The notes under the pieces: model-generated | What the model was told of the DNA's origin: nothing | Databases searched by the model: none | Seen by the model: only the letters and a program-made list of their open reading frames with translations | Shown: positions 1 through 8,784 of the stretch, piece after piece | Position numbering within the stretch: position 1 is the first letter of the stretch | Layout: every line of letters begins with the position of its first letter | Translations under genes and position numbers: made by a program | NCBI GenBank assembly: GCA_000733415.1 | Contig: KL662191.1 | Location: 3,893,218 to 3,957,217 of the forward strand | DNA from: [Leptolyngbya] sp. JSC-1 | Lineage (GTDB): Bacteria > Cyanobacteriota > Cyanobacteriia > Elainellales > Elainellaceae | Reading direction: 5' to 3' | Length of the DNA stretch: 64,000 nucleotides

Positions 1-1
1 T

Positions 2-280
2 CAAATTCGCTCTTGGGGAAGTGTGCAGCAGGCAAGCATCAGCCTGGGCATTAAAATGCTGCTGGTTCCCCTAGTGCTAGGCTTAAGCCTGTCTCAATTT
101 GGCATTCATGGACTGGCCCAGTTAGTAATTGTGCTGCAAATGGCAATGCCGCCTGCTTTCGCTACGCTGATCATTGCTGAAGCTTATGATCTTGACCGCG
201 AACTAACGGTCACGACCCTCGCCTTGGGTTCACTGCTCTTGCTACTGCTACTGCCGTTCTGGCTAATGTTGTTTTCCTAG
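2..280 (+). CDS. AEC-family (auxin efflux carrier-like) transporter, C-terminal part
   Basis: The reading frame is open from the left edge of the window to the stop, so only the last ~92 residues are visible. The fragment has three hydrophobic segments, a central part with MPPAFATLIIAEAYDLD, and a final leucine-rich helix ending in LFS. A methionine/proline-rich stretch followed by a last helix is typical of the end of AEC (auxin efflux carrier) permeases, which are inner-membrane transporters of small organic anions. The substrate cannot be read from this piece. The family call rests on the visible C-terminus only; another 10-TM permease is possible. Confidence 0.6.
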   Translation, partial: QIRSWGSVQQASISLGIKMLLVPLVLGLSLSQFGIHGLAQLVIVLQMAMPPAFATLIIAEAYDLDRELTVTTLALGSLLLLLLLPFWLMLFS

Positions 281-326
281 TCGAGTTTCCTATTAGACTG
301 AATTAAACCTCAGAAGGCGAGGAACG

Positions 327-824
327 CTAACCCACCCAGTTGACATCACCATCAGAAGAGCCAACCGAAGGCAGTGGTTTTGAAATCGGAGCTTCCCGTC
401 GCACAAAGGTCTTAGGTGCTGTTGACCTGTCGCTTACAGAAGCAACCTTGATGCCCGGTTTTGGGGTTCCCTGAGGTTTGGAATTAGAAGCAACACCAGT
501 TTGAGCAGTTTGAGCAGTTTGAGCAGTTTGACCACTGGCTCTGTGGCTTGCTAGATGCTCTCGCTGTTTCTCTTGCCGCTTCTGGGCTTGCCGCTCCGGC
601 TCTACTACCTTTGTCATAATCCACTCAACCGTTTGCTCCTTCAGCCACCCCCGCGCAACAATAATTTCGCCGAAGCGCATTCCAGTGGCCTGCTGGTCAT
701 TGAGGGCTACATTAATCTGGTCTGCGGTCAACAAACCCGCATCAACTAAATAGCTGCCAATTTTCTTGGCTGAAGTTAGGGTCGAGATGCTCGGAACGTG
801 ATATCGATCGCTGCTGTCTCGCAT
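327..824 (-). CDS. Stand-alone GspE/PilB N-terminal-domain-like protein
   Basis: 165 residues. Residues ~18-75 (KIGSYLVDAGLLTADQINVAL followed by RFGEIIVARGWL) look like the small helical N-terminal domain of type II secretion/type IV pilus ATPases (GspE/PilB N-domain), with no ATPase domain after it. A charged helix (~77-93, rich in Q, K, R, E) follows, then a low-complexity linker with QTA repeats made by a 9-bp DNA repeat, and a Ser/Pro-rich tail. I infer a cytoplasmic adaptor or regulator, possibly of pilus or secretion machinery, as this fold is used in cyanobacteria outside the ATPases. No specific function is known to me. The GTG/ATG choice is not critical: the ATG at 824 precedes the conserved domain by a plausible distance. 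Confidence 0.6.
   Translation of the reverse strand: MRDSSDRYHVPSISTLTSAKKIGSYLVDAGLLTADQINVALNDQQATGMRFGEIIVARGWLKEQTVEWIMTKVVEPERQAQKRQEKQREHLASHRASGQTAQTAQTAQTGVASNSKPQGTPKPGIKVASVSDRSTAPKTFVRREAPISKPLPSVGSSDGDVNWVG
498..533. repeat. 9-bp tandem repeat, four copies, inside a coding region
   Basis: Four head-to-tail copies of AGTTTGAGC (the last copy has one mismatch). The repeat is in frame with the minus-strand gene and encodes the QTA triplets of its linker, so copy-number change would only lengthen or shorten the linker. Confidence 0.9.
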
Positions 825-1195
825 GTTTCACTCCAATCCAAACACTACTAGTCACATCGAACGCTGAGGGGGCTAGCCTTCCAAGGCTGAGGCAATCTTG
901 CTAAAACAAAGTGTCTTGACCGGTTCAGCTGCCGTTGGCTTAGCCGTAGCTTAAACCTTGACTGTGAGCTGTGTTGATCATCCCGTCAGGAATTTGTCTG
1001 AAGACGAACCCTCTACCTTATGCGGCTGGTTGATATTCCTATCAGTATAACAACTGAGTTTATGGAGTCTTGATATAAGCTTTTACATTTCTTTTACATT
1101 TTCCCAAAATCTTCTGAAATTCCGGAATTTTGATAGAAAAACCTAGCTTTTGGGCATCTCTAAAACAGTTTTTAGAGAGTTGAGTCAGAAATTTT
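825..1195. other. Divergent intergenic region, no gene seen
   Basis: 371 bp between the GspE-N-like gene (minus) and the PLD gene (plus). It is AT-rich near 1040-1150 and holds a nearly repeated CTTTTACATTT pair at ~1079-1100. AGTATAAC at ~1044 resembles a -10 element but I see no matching -35. A hairpin lies just before the PLD start (separate entry). Confidence 0.6.
1158..1177 (+). promoter_or_regulatory. Hairpin next to the PLD gene start
   Basis: Perfect 8-bp inverted repeat CTCTAAAA / TTTTAGAG with a 4-nt loop, ending 18 nt before the GTG start. It could be a leader hairpin or an operator. It is not followed by a T-run, so a terminator is unlikely. Confidence 0.4.
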
Positions 1196-2629
1196 GTGCG
1201 TCTACTAGCTTCTCCTCTGCTGCGGTGGGGTGGACTCTTAGTAATTGTCCTACTCCTGTTCGCCAGCCTGGGTTTAAAACGGCGCGGCGCGGCGGAAATT
1301 TCCTTACTCCAGCCCCTGCCGCAAGATCCGCAAATTCAGGCTTACTTCAACCACTCGCAAGCTGCGGCCTATACCGAACCCTATCGCCAAACCTATCGTC
1401 TCGGAGATGACCTAGAGCAGGTTGTCCTAGACGGAATTGAGGCTGCTCAAGTGTCGATTGATCTGGCCGTGCAGGAATTGAACCTACCCCGGCTTGCTGC
1501 GGCCCTTCGCAAGAAACACCAAGCCGGGGTACGGGTGCGCATCATCTTAGAAAATTCTTACCGTCGCCCCTTGAGTCAGCTTAACCCCTCTGAGGTGAAA
1601 CAGCTCGACCAGCGAGGTCGTAGAAAATATCAGGACTTCGTCCGCTTCGTGGATCAAAATCAGAACGGTCAGCTAGAACCCAGCGAAATTGCAGCCCGAG
1701 ATGCAGTTTTTATGTTGCAGGCGGCAAAGGTTCCCCTACGCGACGATACGGCAGACGGGTCCAAAGGTAGCGGCTTGATGCACCACAAAGCCCTGATCAT
1801 TGATGGCCGGACTGTAATTATGGGATCAGCCAACTTCACCTGGAGCGAGATGCACGGTGATTTTTCATCTCCAGCCAGTCAGGGTAATGCCAACCACTTG
1901 CTGCGGATCGAGAGTCCTGCCTTAGCGCAACTGTTTACCCAGGAGTTCAGTTTAATGTGGGGCGGAGAAATATACTCGCGGGCAACCAGTCGCTTTGGTT
2001 TACAGAAACCCTATCGTCCAGCCCAAACTATTCGCTTGTCACCCACCTCTCAAGTGACGGTGCAATTCTCACCCACCTCCCGACGTCTGCCTTGGTCCCA
2101 GAGTGTGAACGGCCTGATTGGTCGCAGCCTCAGCCAAGCCAAGCGCACTATCGATTTAGCGCTGTTTGTCTTCTCAGAGCAGCAGCTCAGTAATTTACTC
2201 GAAGCCAAACATCGTCAGGGCGTTCAGGTGCGGGCTTTGATCGAACCCAGTTTTGCTTACCGAGACTTCAGCGAAGCGCTAGATATGTTAGGCGTTGCCT
2301 TGCCCAATAGCCGCTGCCGCTCCGAAGCCAACAACCGCCCCTGGAAGGCTCCTATCACCACCGTTGGTGTGCCCCAATTGCCCGAAGGCGATTTGCTTCA
2401 CCACAAGTTCGGCATTATTGACGGACAAACCGTGGTCACTGGCTCGCAGAATTGGTCTGATGCAGCCAACAGCAACAACGATGAAAACCTGCTCGTGATC
2501 CACAATCCAACCGTGGCTGCCCACTTTGAGCGCGAGTTCGAGCGGCTTTACGGCAATGCCACCCTCGGTCTTTCTGCCACCCTGCAAGCGCGGATTCAAC
2601 AACACCAACAGCGCTGCCGTAGCGTTTGA
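1196..2629 (+). CDS. Phospholipase D-like protein with inserted EF-hand loop
   Basis: 477 residues with two PLD/HKD half-sites: HHK at 196-198 with D203 and a downstream GSANF, and HHK at 402-404 with D409 and GSQNWS. Both half-sites are complete, so a phosphodiesterase (nuclease, phospholipase or transphosphatidylase) should be active. Between the start and the first HKD lies DQNQNGQLEPSE (153-164), a textbook EF-hand calcium loop (D1, N3, N5, G6, L8, E12). An N-terminal hydrophobic segment (~10-27) suggests membrane anchoring or export. The start is a GTG; no upstream ATG gives a sensible N-terminus. Family membership is clear, but whether the substrate is lipid or nucleic acid cannot be told. 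Confidence 0.88.
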   Translation: MRLLASPLLRWGGLLVIVLLLFASLGLKRRGAAEISLLQPLPQDPQIQAYFNHSQAAAYTEPYRQTYRLGDDLEQVVLDGIEAAQVSIDLAVQELNLPRLAAALRKKHQAGVRVRIILENSYRRPLSQLNPSEVKQLDQRGRRKYQDFVRFVDQNQNGQLEPSEIAARDAVFMLQAAKVPLRDDTADGSKGSGLMHHKALIIDGRTVIMGSANFTWSEMHGDFSSPASQGNANHLLRIESPALAQLFTQEFSLMWGGEIYSRATSRFGLQKPYRPAQTIRLSPTSQVTVQFSPTSRRLPWSQSVNGLIGRSLSQAKRTIDLALFVFSEQQLSNLLEAKHRQGVQVRALIEPSFAYRDFSEALDMLGVALPNSRCRSEANNRPWKAPITTVGVPQLPEGDLLHHKFGIIDGQTVVTGSQNWSDAANSNNDENLLVIHNPTVAAHFEREFERLYGNATLGLSATLQARIQQHQQRCRSV

Positions 2630-2864
2630 ATGGCTCCACCAACTCAATCAAGGTCCGAGCAACCAGTTCTTAAGGAAATTGGATAACAGAAAGGGTGTAT
2701 CCAGTTCCAGTGCTAAGCTTCCTACTGAATCGACCTTTGGGGTTGATGGTTTTAGCGATGCGCTGTTTTTTAGACAGGATTTGATCAATCCCTCCAGTAG
2801 ATGGATGTCAATGTCTAAAATTGGCTGCTCACTGTACATAGAGACTGACTAAGGAGCTTTAGCT

Positions 2865-3887
2865 ATGCCGGTAAAAGTGGGTATTAATGGGTTTGGTCGC
2901 ATCGGGCGGCTGGTGTTCCGGTCTGCTATTCAGAACCCGAATATTGATTTTGTTGGAATTAACGACCTGGTTCCTCCGGACAATTTAGCCTATCTGTTGA
3001 AGTACGACTCCACCCACGGCACCTATCACGGCTCAATCGAAGCCAAAGAAGATGGTATTGTCGTAGATGGCAAATTTATTCGCTGCACCGCCATTCGCAA
3101 TCCGGCAGAACTGCCCTGGGGTAAGGACGAAGCCGACTACGTAGTTGAGTCTACGGGCCTATTTACGAACTATGACGGGGCAGCCCAACATCTGCAAGCA
3201 GGCGCTAAACGAGTCGTGATCTCAGCTCCGACCAAAGATCCCGACAAGATCCCAACCTTCGTAGTCGGTGTCAATCACCATCAATTTGATCCGGCCCAAC
3301 ATGCCATCGTATCCAACGCTAGCTGCACCACCAACTGTCTGGCTCCGGTTGCCAAAGTGCTGCATGAGAAGTTCGGTATTGCCGAAGGCTTGATGACTAC
3401 GGTTCATGCTATGACGGCCACCCAGCCCACTGTAGACGGACCCAGTAAAAAAGACTGGCGCGGAGGACGGGGCGCATCCCAAAACATTATTCCTTCCTCC
3501 ACTGGCGCAGCTAAGGCTGTAGCGCTTGTGCTACCAGAACTAAAAGGCAAACTCACCGGCATGGCCTTCCGCGTCGGGACACCGGATGTGTCCGTGGTCG
3601 ATTTAACCTTCAAAACGGAAAAATCAACCAGTTACAGCGACATCTGTGCTGCTATGAAGGAAGCCGCCGAAGGCGAACTAGCTGGCATTCTCGGCTACAC
3701 CGAAGATGAGGTGGTCTCGATGGACTTCCGCACCGATTCCCGCTCCAGCATTTTTGATGCCAAGGCCGGGATCGAGCTAAATTCCAACTTCTTCAAAGTA
3801 GTGTCCTGGTACGACAACGAATGGGGCTACTCCTGCCGCGTCATCGACCTGATTCTGGCAATGGCCGGAAAAGAAGGACTACTCTAG
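2865..3887 (+). CDS. gap: Glyceraldehyde-3-phosphate dehydrogenase, NAD-type (Gap1-like)
   Basis: 340 residues, the normal length. The Rossmann start GINGFGRIGR, the catalytic motif SNASCTTNC with Cys154, and the C-terminal SWYDNEWGYS are intact. N33-D34 after the second beta strand favours NAD over NADP, as in the glycolytic cyanobacterial Gap1/Gap3 group; the photosynthetic Gap2 has a different N-terminus. It converts glyceraldehyde-3-phosphate and phosphate to 1,3-bisphosphoglycerate in the cytosol, in this type mainly in the catabolic direction. An AAGGAG-like site lies just before the ATG. Downstream it converges on dapF across a repeat-filled 131-bp gap. Confidence 0.95.
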   Translation: MPVKVGINGFGRIGRLVFRSAIQNPNIDFVGINDLVPPDNLAYLLKYDSTHGTYHGSIEAKEDGIVVDGKFIRCTAIRNPAELPWGKDEADYVVESTGLFTNYDGAAQHLQAGAKRVVISAPTKDPDKIPTFVVGVNHHQFDPAQHAIVSNASCTTNCLAPVAKVLHEKFGIAEGLMTTVHAMTATQPTVDGPSKKDWRGGRGASQNIIPSSTGAAKAVALVLPELKGKLTGMAFRVGTPDVSVVDLTFKTEKSTSYSDICAAMKEAAEGELAGILGYTEDEVVSMDFRTDSRSSIFDAKAGIELNSNFFKVVSWYDNEWGYSCRVIDLILAMAGKEGLL

Positions 3888-3891
3888 ATTA

Positions 3892-3926
3892 GTTTTGAGT
3901 TTTGAGTTTTGAATTTTGAGTTTTAA
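3892..3926 (+). repeat. Heptamer tandem repeat (GTTTTGA)5 at the gap 3' end
   Basis: Five head-to-tail heptamers (three perfect GTTTTGA, then ATTTTGA and GTTTTAA) starting 5 nt after the gap stop codon, with degenerate copies to ~3970. The same unit, in the opposite direction, ends dapF at 4005-4039, so the two arrays can pair into a long stem between the convergent genes. Short tandem heptamer (STRR) families are known in cyanobacteria. Confidence 0.9.
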
Positions 3927-4004
3927 GTTGAAGTTTGAACGTTGAAAGATCAGTTTTGAGTCTTAAGTTGAGGCTTCAACTAATATCCTGTACAAGTTAC
4001 ACCA

Positions 4005-4039
4005 CCCAAACTCAAAACTCAAAACTTAGAACTCAAAAC
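4005..4039 (-). repeat. Heptamer tandem repeat across the dapF stop codon
   Basis: About five TCAAAAC units (two perfect, then TTAGAAC, then perfect, plus a degenerate leading one). Read on the dapF strand the unit is GTTTTGA. The array encodes the last residues of DapF (VLSSKF) and its stop, so the repeat has become part of the gene. Confidence 0.88.
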
Positions 4040-4861
4040 TCCTTCAAACACTCTGGTTGCTGGTCCAGTCATATAAAGCCGCTGGTTGTCTGCCCACTCA
4101 ATTTCTAGGCAGCCGCCCGGAAGTTCAATGGTGGCACGTCGGTCACATTTACTGTTTAGAACACCGGCAACTAGAGAGGCACAGGCTCCGGTACCACAGG
4201 CCAACGTAATGCCAGCTCCCCGTTCCCAGACCCGCATTTTCAGGTAGTTTGGTTTCACAACCTCGATAAATTCGGTGTTGATACGCTGAGGAAAGGCTGA
4301 ATCATGTTCAAACTGAGGTCCGATTTCTTCTAGCGGGATCGCGGTGACATCCTCGACAAAGGTGATGCAGTGGGGATTACCCATGCTAACGCAGGTGACC
4401 TGCCAGGTTTTTCCCGCCACTTGCAGCGGGACATCGACCACTTTTGCATCGGCTGCCGTCAGCGTGGTGGGAATTTCAGCTGCCAATAGGCGAGGTACAC
4501 CCATGTCCACCGTGACCTGTCCATCTGAATTGAGTTTTGGGGTAATTACCCCCGCTAAGGTGTGAATGCGGTAGATAGCTTCGGATTGATTGTCTAGATC
4601 GGCAATGAATTTGGCGAGACAACGAATGCCATTACCGCACATTTCCGGTTCAGACCCATCGGAGTTAAAAATCCGCATTGTGTAGTCTGTGCCATCCTGA
4701 CCCGGTAATGCAAAAATCACCCCATCAGCTCCGATTCCAAAATGGCGATCGCACCAAGCAACAGCTTGTTCGGGTGTTAGGCAAGGTTCTGGGGAATGTC
4801 GGTTATCAATCAGAATAAAATCGTTACCCAAACCGTGATATTTGACAAACTTAATCGCCAT
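4019..4861 (-). CDS. dapF: Diaminopimelate epimerase
   Basis: 280 residues from the chosen ATG. It interconverts LL- and meso-diaminopimelate, the last step before lysine and the peptidoglycan cross-link residue. Both catalytic cysteines are present: one in PEMCGNGIR near residue 75 and one in ACGTGACAS near residue 222. The substrate motifs GNDFILIDNR and SMGNPHC are also intact. I chose the ATG at 4861 (MAIKF) over the one at 4873 because GGAG lies 6 nt before it and family members start there. The last codons and the stop are built from a heptamer repeat. dapB of the same pathway lies 37 kb away, so the pathway is not an operon here. Confidence 0.95.
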   Translation of the reverse strand: MAIKFVKYHGLGNDFILIDNRHSPEPCLTPEQAVAWCDRHFGIGADGVIFALPGQDGTDYTMRIFNSDGSEPEMCGNGIRCLAKFIADLDNQSEAIYRIHTLAGVITPKLNSDGQVTVDMGVPRLLAAEIPTTLTAADAKVVDVPLQVAGKTWQVTCVSMGNPHCITFVEDVTAIPLEEIGPQFEHDSAFPQRINTEFIEVVKPNYLKMRVWERGAGITLACGTGACASLVAGVLNSKCDRRATIELPGGCLEIEWADNQRLYMTGPATRVFEGVLSSKF

Positions 4862-5089
4862 GCTGTGCTCCATTTTGGAATTCGATCAAATAATGAAAGA
4901 TAGGAGATCCAACTGCCTTGCGCAATTTTTTGACTCTACCTGGGATTTCTATAAGATGTAAAGTCACAATCATCCTACTTTAGGACAGATCAGCCCCTAG
5001 GTTATCCAATTTAGTAGGAGACCCGTAAGACAAAACAATCCACGTTGTTCTTCTGTAAACTCGATCACTTTTTCTAACCTGAAGGACCT

Positions 5090-5302
5090 ATGCCTGAACT
5101 AGAAACTGGATTACCCAACGTGCGCCAAGTTCAATCCCTGATCCGCGAAGGCGTTGAAGTCGAACTAAAGCTGGTCACTAACGACTTACTGACCGGAAAA
5201 ATTCGCTGGCAGGACTCAGATTGTCTCTGCCTGTTCGACCACTACGACCAGCCCACTATCATTTGGCGACAAGCTATTGTTTATATGAAACCAAAATCCT
5301 AG
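5090..5302 (+). CDS. hfq: Cyanobacterial Hfq-like Sm protein
   Basis: 70 residues, matching the short cyanobacterial Hfq. The Sm1-like core is seen in VEVELKLVTNDLLTGKIRWQDSDCLCLFDH, and the Sm2 strand in TIIWRQAIVYMKP, which lacks the YKH motif of proteobacterial Hfq. From the family: cyanobacterial Hfq forms a hexamer, binds RNA poorly, and in Synechocystis acts through the pilus ATPase PilB1 in motility. The gene is divergent from dapF with a 229-bp spacer; a promoter is likely there but I could not define it. Confidence 0.85.
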   Translation: MPELETGLPNVRQVQSLIREGVEVELKLVTNDLLTGKIRWQDSDCLCLFDHYDQPTIIWRQAIVYMKPKS

Positions 5303-5310
5303 GCTCAAAC

Positions 5311-5335
5311 TACCTCTCAGCACCTCTCAGTACCT
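5311..5335. repeat. 10-bp tandem duplication, about 2.5 copies
   Basis: TACCTCTCAG, CACCTCTCAG and TACCTC follow one another 9 nt after the hfq stop. They fill the gap between hfq and the convergent gene at 5342. Confidence 0.85.
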
Positions 5336-5341
5336 CAAGCC

Positions 5342-5848
5342 TTACTGCAGCAGGTTCTGCGATGGACGTTCAAAACACCCACCTACACTATTTGGTGATA
5401 TCCGTTCTTTGAAGGAGCCACAGCGATAAACAATAGCCCGTTCCAATACCGCCCAAGCAGAAGCGTCTAAATTATCGAAATTCACAGTTTCTGGAACCTC
5501 TAGAGTCGCTAAAGCCTGCCGTAGGGAACTGGCTTGCATCAAAGACCGCAACAATACGGGATTGCGCTGCTCAATGGCTCGCCGCAATTGCTCTCTCACA
5601 ATATAAAGTTCATCGGTTGAGACAGTTCCAACTTGGGTACTGTCCTCATAGGGCAGTAAAGTTTTCGGGGCAGGGACCGATTCGGGCGCTGGAATGGATT
5701 GGGTAACAGGTCTCGCACTAAGTTGGGGAGAAGGCGGCAGTGATTGTACAGACGAGACCTGAGTCGGAGAGTGAGTACGAATAGCAACGCTGGCCCCAAG
5801 TAGCGCCGAGCCAACTGCAATCATGATAATAAAGCTACGAAAATTCAT
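5342..5848 (-). CDS. Hypothetical exported or anchored protein
   Basis: 168 residues. There is one N-terminal hydrophobic helix (~6-23), then a Pro/Ser-rich linker (~30-68), then a small domain (~75-168) with TVSTDELYIVREQLRRAIEQ and a C-terminal YRCGSFKE-to-GCFE stretch holding two cysteines. I infer a periplasmic or membrane-tethered protein. I do not recognise a family. It is convergent with hfq and not in an obvious operon. Confidence 0.6.
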   Translation of the reverse strand: MNFRSFIIMIAVGSALLGASVAIRTHSPTQVSSVQSLPPSPQLSARPVTQSIPAPESVPAPKTLLPYEDSTQVGTVSTDELYIVREQLRRAIEQRNPVLLRSLMQASSLRQALATLEVPETVNFDNLDASAWAVLERAIVYRCGSFKERISPNSVGGCFERPSQNLLQ

Positions 5849-6190
5849 TGATAGTAGGTTATATATAGGTACTCACTAACTAGATACAGAGTTCTGGCCG
5901 ACATTTCAGGCCGATTGCTCCGCTTCTTCGATTAGCACAGATGCACTCCAGCATGCATGGCTGGCACCTCGCTAAAACCAGAAATTAGAAAGGGTCAATT
6001 ATCCAATTGGCTCACTCCTAAGCCGCTACAGAGCTGATGTTTGGTTACACAACGCTCTAGTCATGATCCCCATAAAGCTGTCCCAACTGACCTGCTCCAT
6101 CATGTAACAATTGTGTAACGATGATTATAGGATGATGGTTGTAACATTTCTACAATTTTGCTTTCCCCTTTTGAGCATAGAGTGAATGGA
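5849..6190. other. Intergenic region upstream of ygfZ
   Basis: About 340 bp between two divergent genes with no gene. TGTAAC occurs at 6103, 6114 and 6140, and TGATTATAGG at ~6122-6131 resembles an extended -10 element. I could not find a clear -35. Confidence 0.4.
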
Positions 6191-7240
6191 ATGATGCAGC
6201 AGTTACGAGAGCAACAAATTGCCGCAGGAGCCGTAGTTTCAGCAGAAGCAAAGGTTCCTACCAGTTTTGGCAATGACACCGCTGCCCTAGAGGCTGTGCA
6301 GCACGGAGTTGCTCTATACGATCGCTCTCATTGGGGTCGCATTCAGGTTACAGGAGAAGACCGCATTCGGTTCTTGCACAACCAGACCACAAATAACTTC
6401 AATGACCTCCAACCGGGGCAAGGCTGCGATACGGTTTTTGTCACCTCGACTGCTCGTACCCTCGATTTAGTCACAGCCTATGTGCTGGACGATTCTGTCT
6501 TGTTGCTTACATCACCAGGCTATAGCCAGCACCTGATCGATTGGATGGATCGATTTATCTTCTTTGCCGATCAGGTGGAACTGAAGGACGTCACTGAAAC
6601 TACAGCTAGCTTCAGTTTGCTGGGTCCAGCCAGCGATGAGTTGCTGCAGAAATTGGGAGCTGATGTTATCGTCGGTCAACCGCTTGCTAGCCACAGGTTA
6701 CTCAGCTTGAATGGCATAGAAGTTCGAGTTGGAGTAGGCAGCGGTCTAGCGATTCCCGGATACACCCTATTCACTTCAACCGATCAGGCCGCATCCCTAT
6801 GGCAAACCCTGTTTGCAACCACAGCTATACCAATGGGCGAACAGCTTTGGCAGCAGTTACGGATTGAGCAAGGCCGTCCTGTACCTGGACAAGAATTAAC
6901 TGACGACTACAACCCCTTGGAGGCGGGTCTTTGGCATACCATTTCCCTCAGTAAAGGCTGTTACATTGGGCAGGAAACAATTGCTCGCCTGCACACCTAT
7001 CGCGGTGTCAAACAACAGCTCTGGGGTATCCGCCTGTCTCAACCGGTTGAACCTGAAGCTGTAGTGATGGTAGGTGACGAAAAGGTAGGTCGTCTCACAA
7101 GCTGTATGCAAACAACAGACGGCTATCGCGGCTTGGCCTATATTCGCACCAAAAATGTGGAACCCGGACTACAAGTCAAAGTAGGAGATAGCGAAGGCGA
7201 ACTCGTTGCCCTGCCCTTTGTGAACCACGAGTATCTATAG
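6191..7240 (+). CDS. ygfZ: Folate-binding YgfZ/GcvT-family protein
   Basis: About 349 residues. The YgfZ signature KGCYIGQETIARLHTYRG lies at ~265-283 of the protein and contains the conserved cysteine. From the family: these are tetrahydrofolate-binding relatives of glycine-cleavage T protein that help assemble or repair some Fe-S enzymes. There are no other glycine-cleavage genes nearby, which fits YgfZ rather than GcvT. A TTG at 6158 would add 11 residues; I prefer the ATG pair at 6191/6194 because homologs begin with a short MxQxLR-like segment. Confidence 0.85.
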   Translation: MMQQLREQQIAAGAVVSAEAKVPTSFGNDTAALEAVQHGVALYDRSHWGRIQVTGEDRIRFLHNQTTNNFNDLQPGQGCDTVFVTSTARTLDLVTAYVLDDSVLLLTSPGYSQHLIDWMDRFIFFADQVELKDVTETTASFSLLGPASDELLQKLGADVIVGQPLASHRLLSLNGIEVRVGVGSGLAIPGYTLFTSTDQAASLWQTLFATTAIPMGEQLWQQLRIEQGRPVPGQELTDDYNPLEAGLWHTISLSKGCYIGQETIARLHTYRGVKQQLWGIRLSQPVEPEAVVMVGDEKVGRLTSCMQTTDGYRGLAYIRTKNVEPGLQVKVGDSEGELVALPFVNHEYL

Positions 7241-7265
7241 CAACCCTCGCTTAGGACCGCAGTTC

Positions 7266-8696
7266 CTAGGCGGCCCGCTGTCGCCGTTGCTGAACTGGAA
7301 TTTCAATAATGAACTCGGTTCCTTCGCCCGGAGATGAATCACACCGGATTGTTCCGCCATGCCTCTCTACCACAATTTGATGGCTGATTGATAAGCCCAA
7401 TCCGGTTCCTTTCCCTACAGGTTTGGTTGTAAAAAAGGGATCAAACAAGCGGGATTGCACTTCCTTGGAAATGCCAGGACCATTATCTGCAATATGAATC
7501 GCGATCCAATCTGAATTGACTACTCGCGTCTGAATCCGAATCTGGCTTGGTTTGGCTCTTGTGATTTTGGGCCGTATTAGTTCATCCTGCTCATCGAGCG
7601 CATCAATAGCGTTGCTGATCAGGTTCATGAATACCTGATTTAACTGGCCGGGATAGCATTCTACTAATGGCAGTGTCCCAAACTCCTTAACTACCTGAAT
7701 GCCTGGATGATCAGGTTTTGCCTTCAAGCGGTTGTGCAGAATCATCAGCGTGCTGTCAATGCCCTCATGAATATCAACCCCTTTGACTTCTGCTTCATCG
7801 AGTCGGGAAAAACTGCGGAGAGACTTGACGATTTCGCGAATTCGATCCGTTCCTACCCGCATCGACTTCAACAGTTTAACCAGGTCATCTTTAACGAAAT
7901 CTAGATCAATTGCTTCAATCTCCGCTTGAATTTCTGTGACAGGAGTTGGATAATGCTGTTGGTAAAGCTCTAGTAGATGCAAAATCTCCTGCGTATATTC
8001 AGTGGCATGAATAATATTGCCGTGGATGAAGTTGATCGGATTATTGATTTCATGAGCCACACCCGCAACTAACTGCCCTAAACTCGACATTTTTTCACTC
8101 TGGACGAGCTGTACCTGAGTTGCTTGCAATTCCCTCAGGGTTTGTTCGAGCTGCTGCGCCTGCGCCCTAGCGGTTTGGGCAATTTCTTCTTTTAAGGCCA
8201 ACACATTTTGCAATTGCGATTGCTTCTGGGTCAAGTTAGTCGTTAGGTTCTGAGCATCCGTCAGGGCAGTATCCCTCACCTGCAAAAGAAACAGGAAATC
8301 CGCAATCGGATCATGGATAGCAAAGTCCTTGAGCTTAACGCCAATTGGAGTCAGATCGCTGACATTGGTGACCCAGAGCGAGCAAAGAAAGAAAATAGCA
8401 TCATGGTCATCCACATACATCATTTGGCCCTTGAGCTGCATTTTGCCTTCCAGAGACTCCAGCAAAAAGATGGAGCGTGATCGTTTTTGAATGATGTCAA
8501 AATCAACTGGAATGCTGGGGCGACTAATTCGGAAATGCTGCTCTAACTGGCTGCCCAGTAGCGGTTTAGGACTAATCCGCTGCAGAACTTCTCCCACTTG
8601 CATGATCTCCCGATTTCGGTTGAACACAATATGAAAAGGAAAGGCTTGGGCAAACCATTGGGGTGGTAGGCTCAGGTGATGGGAAATCATATGCAA
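7266..8696 (-). CDS. HNOBA-domain sensor histidine kinase, H-NOX partner
   Basis: 476 residues, soluble, with no membrane helix. Residues ~15-140 match the HNOBA (heme-NO-binding-associated) domain, which is also found in soluble guanylate cyclase (PFHIVFNRNREIMQVG, then the LKGQMMYVDD strand). A coiled coil (~140-200) follows, then HisKA with His215 in AGVAHEINNP, then an HATPase domain with N box (NLISNAIDAL), DNGPG and GKGTGLGLS. It lies 88 bp downstream of the H-NOX gene on the same strand. From the family: ligand binding to H-NOX changes kinase activity. No response regulator is adjacent; the nearest receiver gene is at 20.2 kb. All catalytic motifs are present. Confidence 0.93.
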   Translation of the reverse strand: MHMISHHLSLPPQWFAQAFPFHIVFNRNREIMQVGEVLQRISPKPLLGSQLEQHFRISRPSIPVDFDIIQKRSRSIFLLESLEGKMQLKGQMMYVDDHDAIFFLCSLWVTNVSDLTPIGVKLKDFAIHDPIADFLFLLQVRDTALTDAQNLTTNLTQKQSQLQNVLALKEEIAQTARAQAQQLEQTLRELQATQVQLVQSEKMSSLGQLVAGVAHEINNPINFIHGNIIHATEYTQEILHLLELYQQHYPTPVTEIQAEIEAIDLDFVKDDLVKLLKSMRVGTDRIREIVKSLRSFSRLDEAEVKGVDIHEGIDSTLMILHNRLKAKPDHPGIQVVKEFGTLPLVECYPGQLNQVFMNLISNAIDALDEQDELIRPKITRAKPSQIRIQTRVVNSDWIAIHIADNGPGISKEVQSRLFDPFFTTKPVGKGTGLGLSISHQIVVERHGGTIRCDSSPGEGTEFIIEIPVQQRRQRAA

Positions 8697-8784
8697 ATCA
8701 GAATTCTATGCATTGGTAAGAAGACGATTGAGTTAGTGCACGCTCATTACAAATTGCAGAAATATACGAACATGTCAAAGTGAA

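Noticed and set aside
2288..2647. 119-codon minus-strand frame in the PLD gene
   Set aside because: Shadow ORF, not a protein-like composition.
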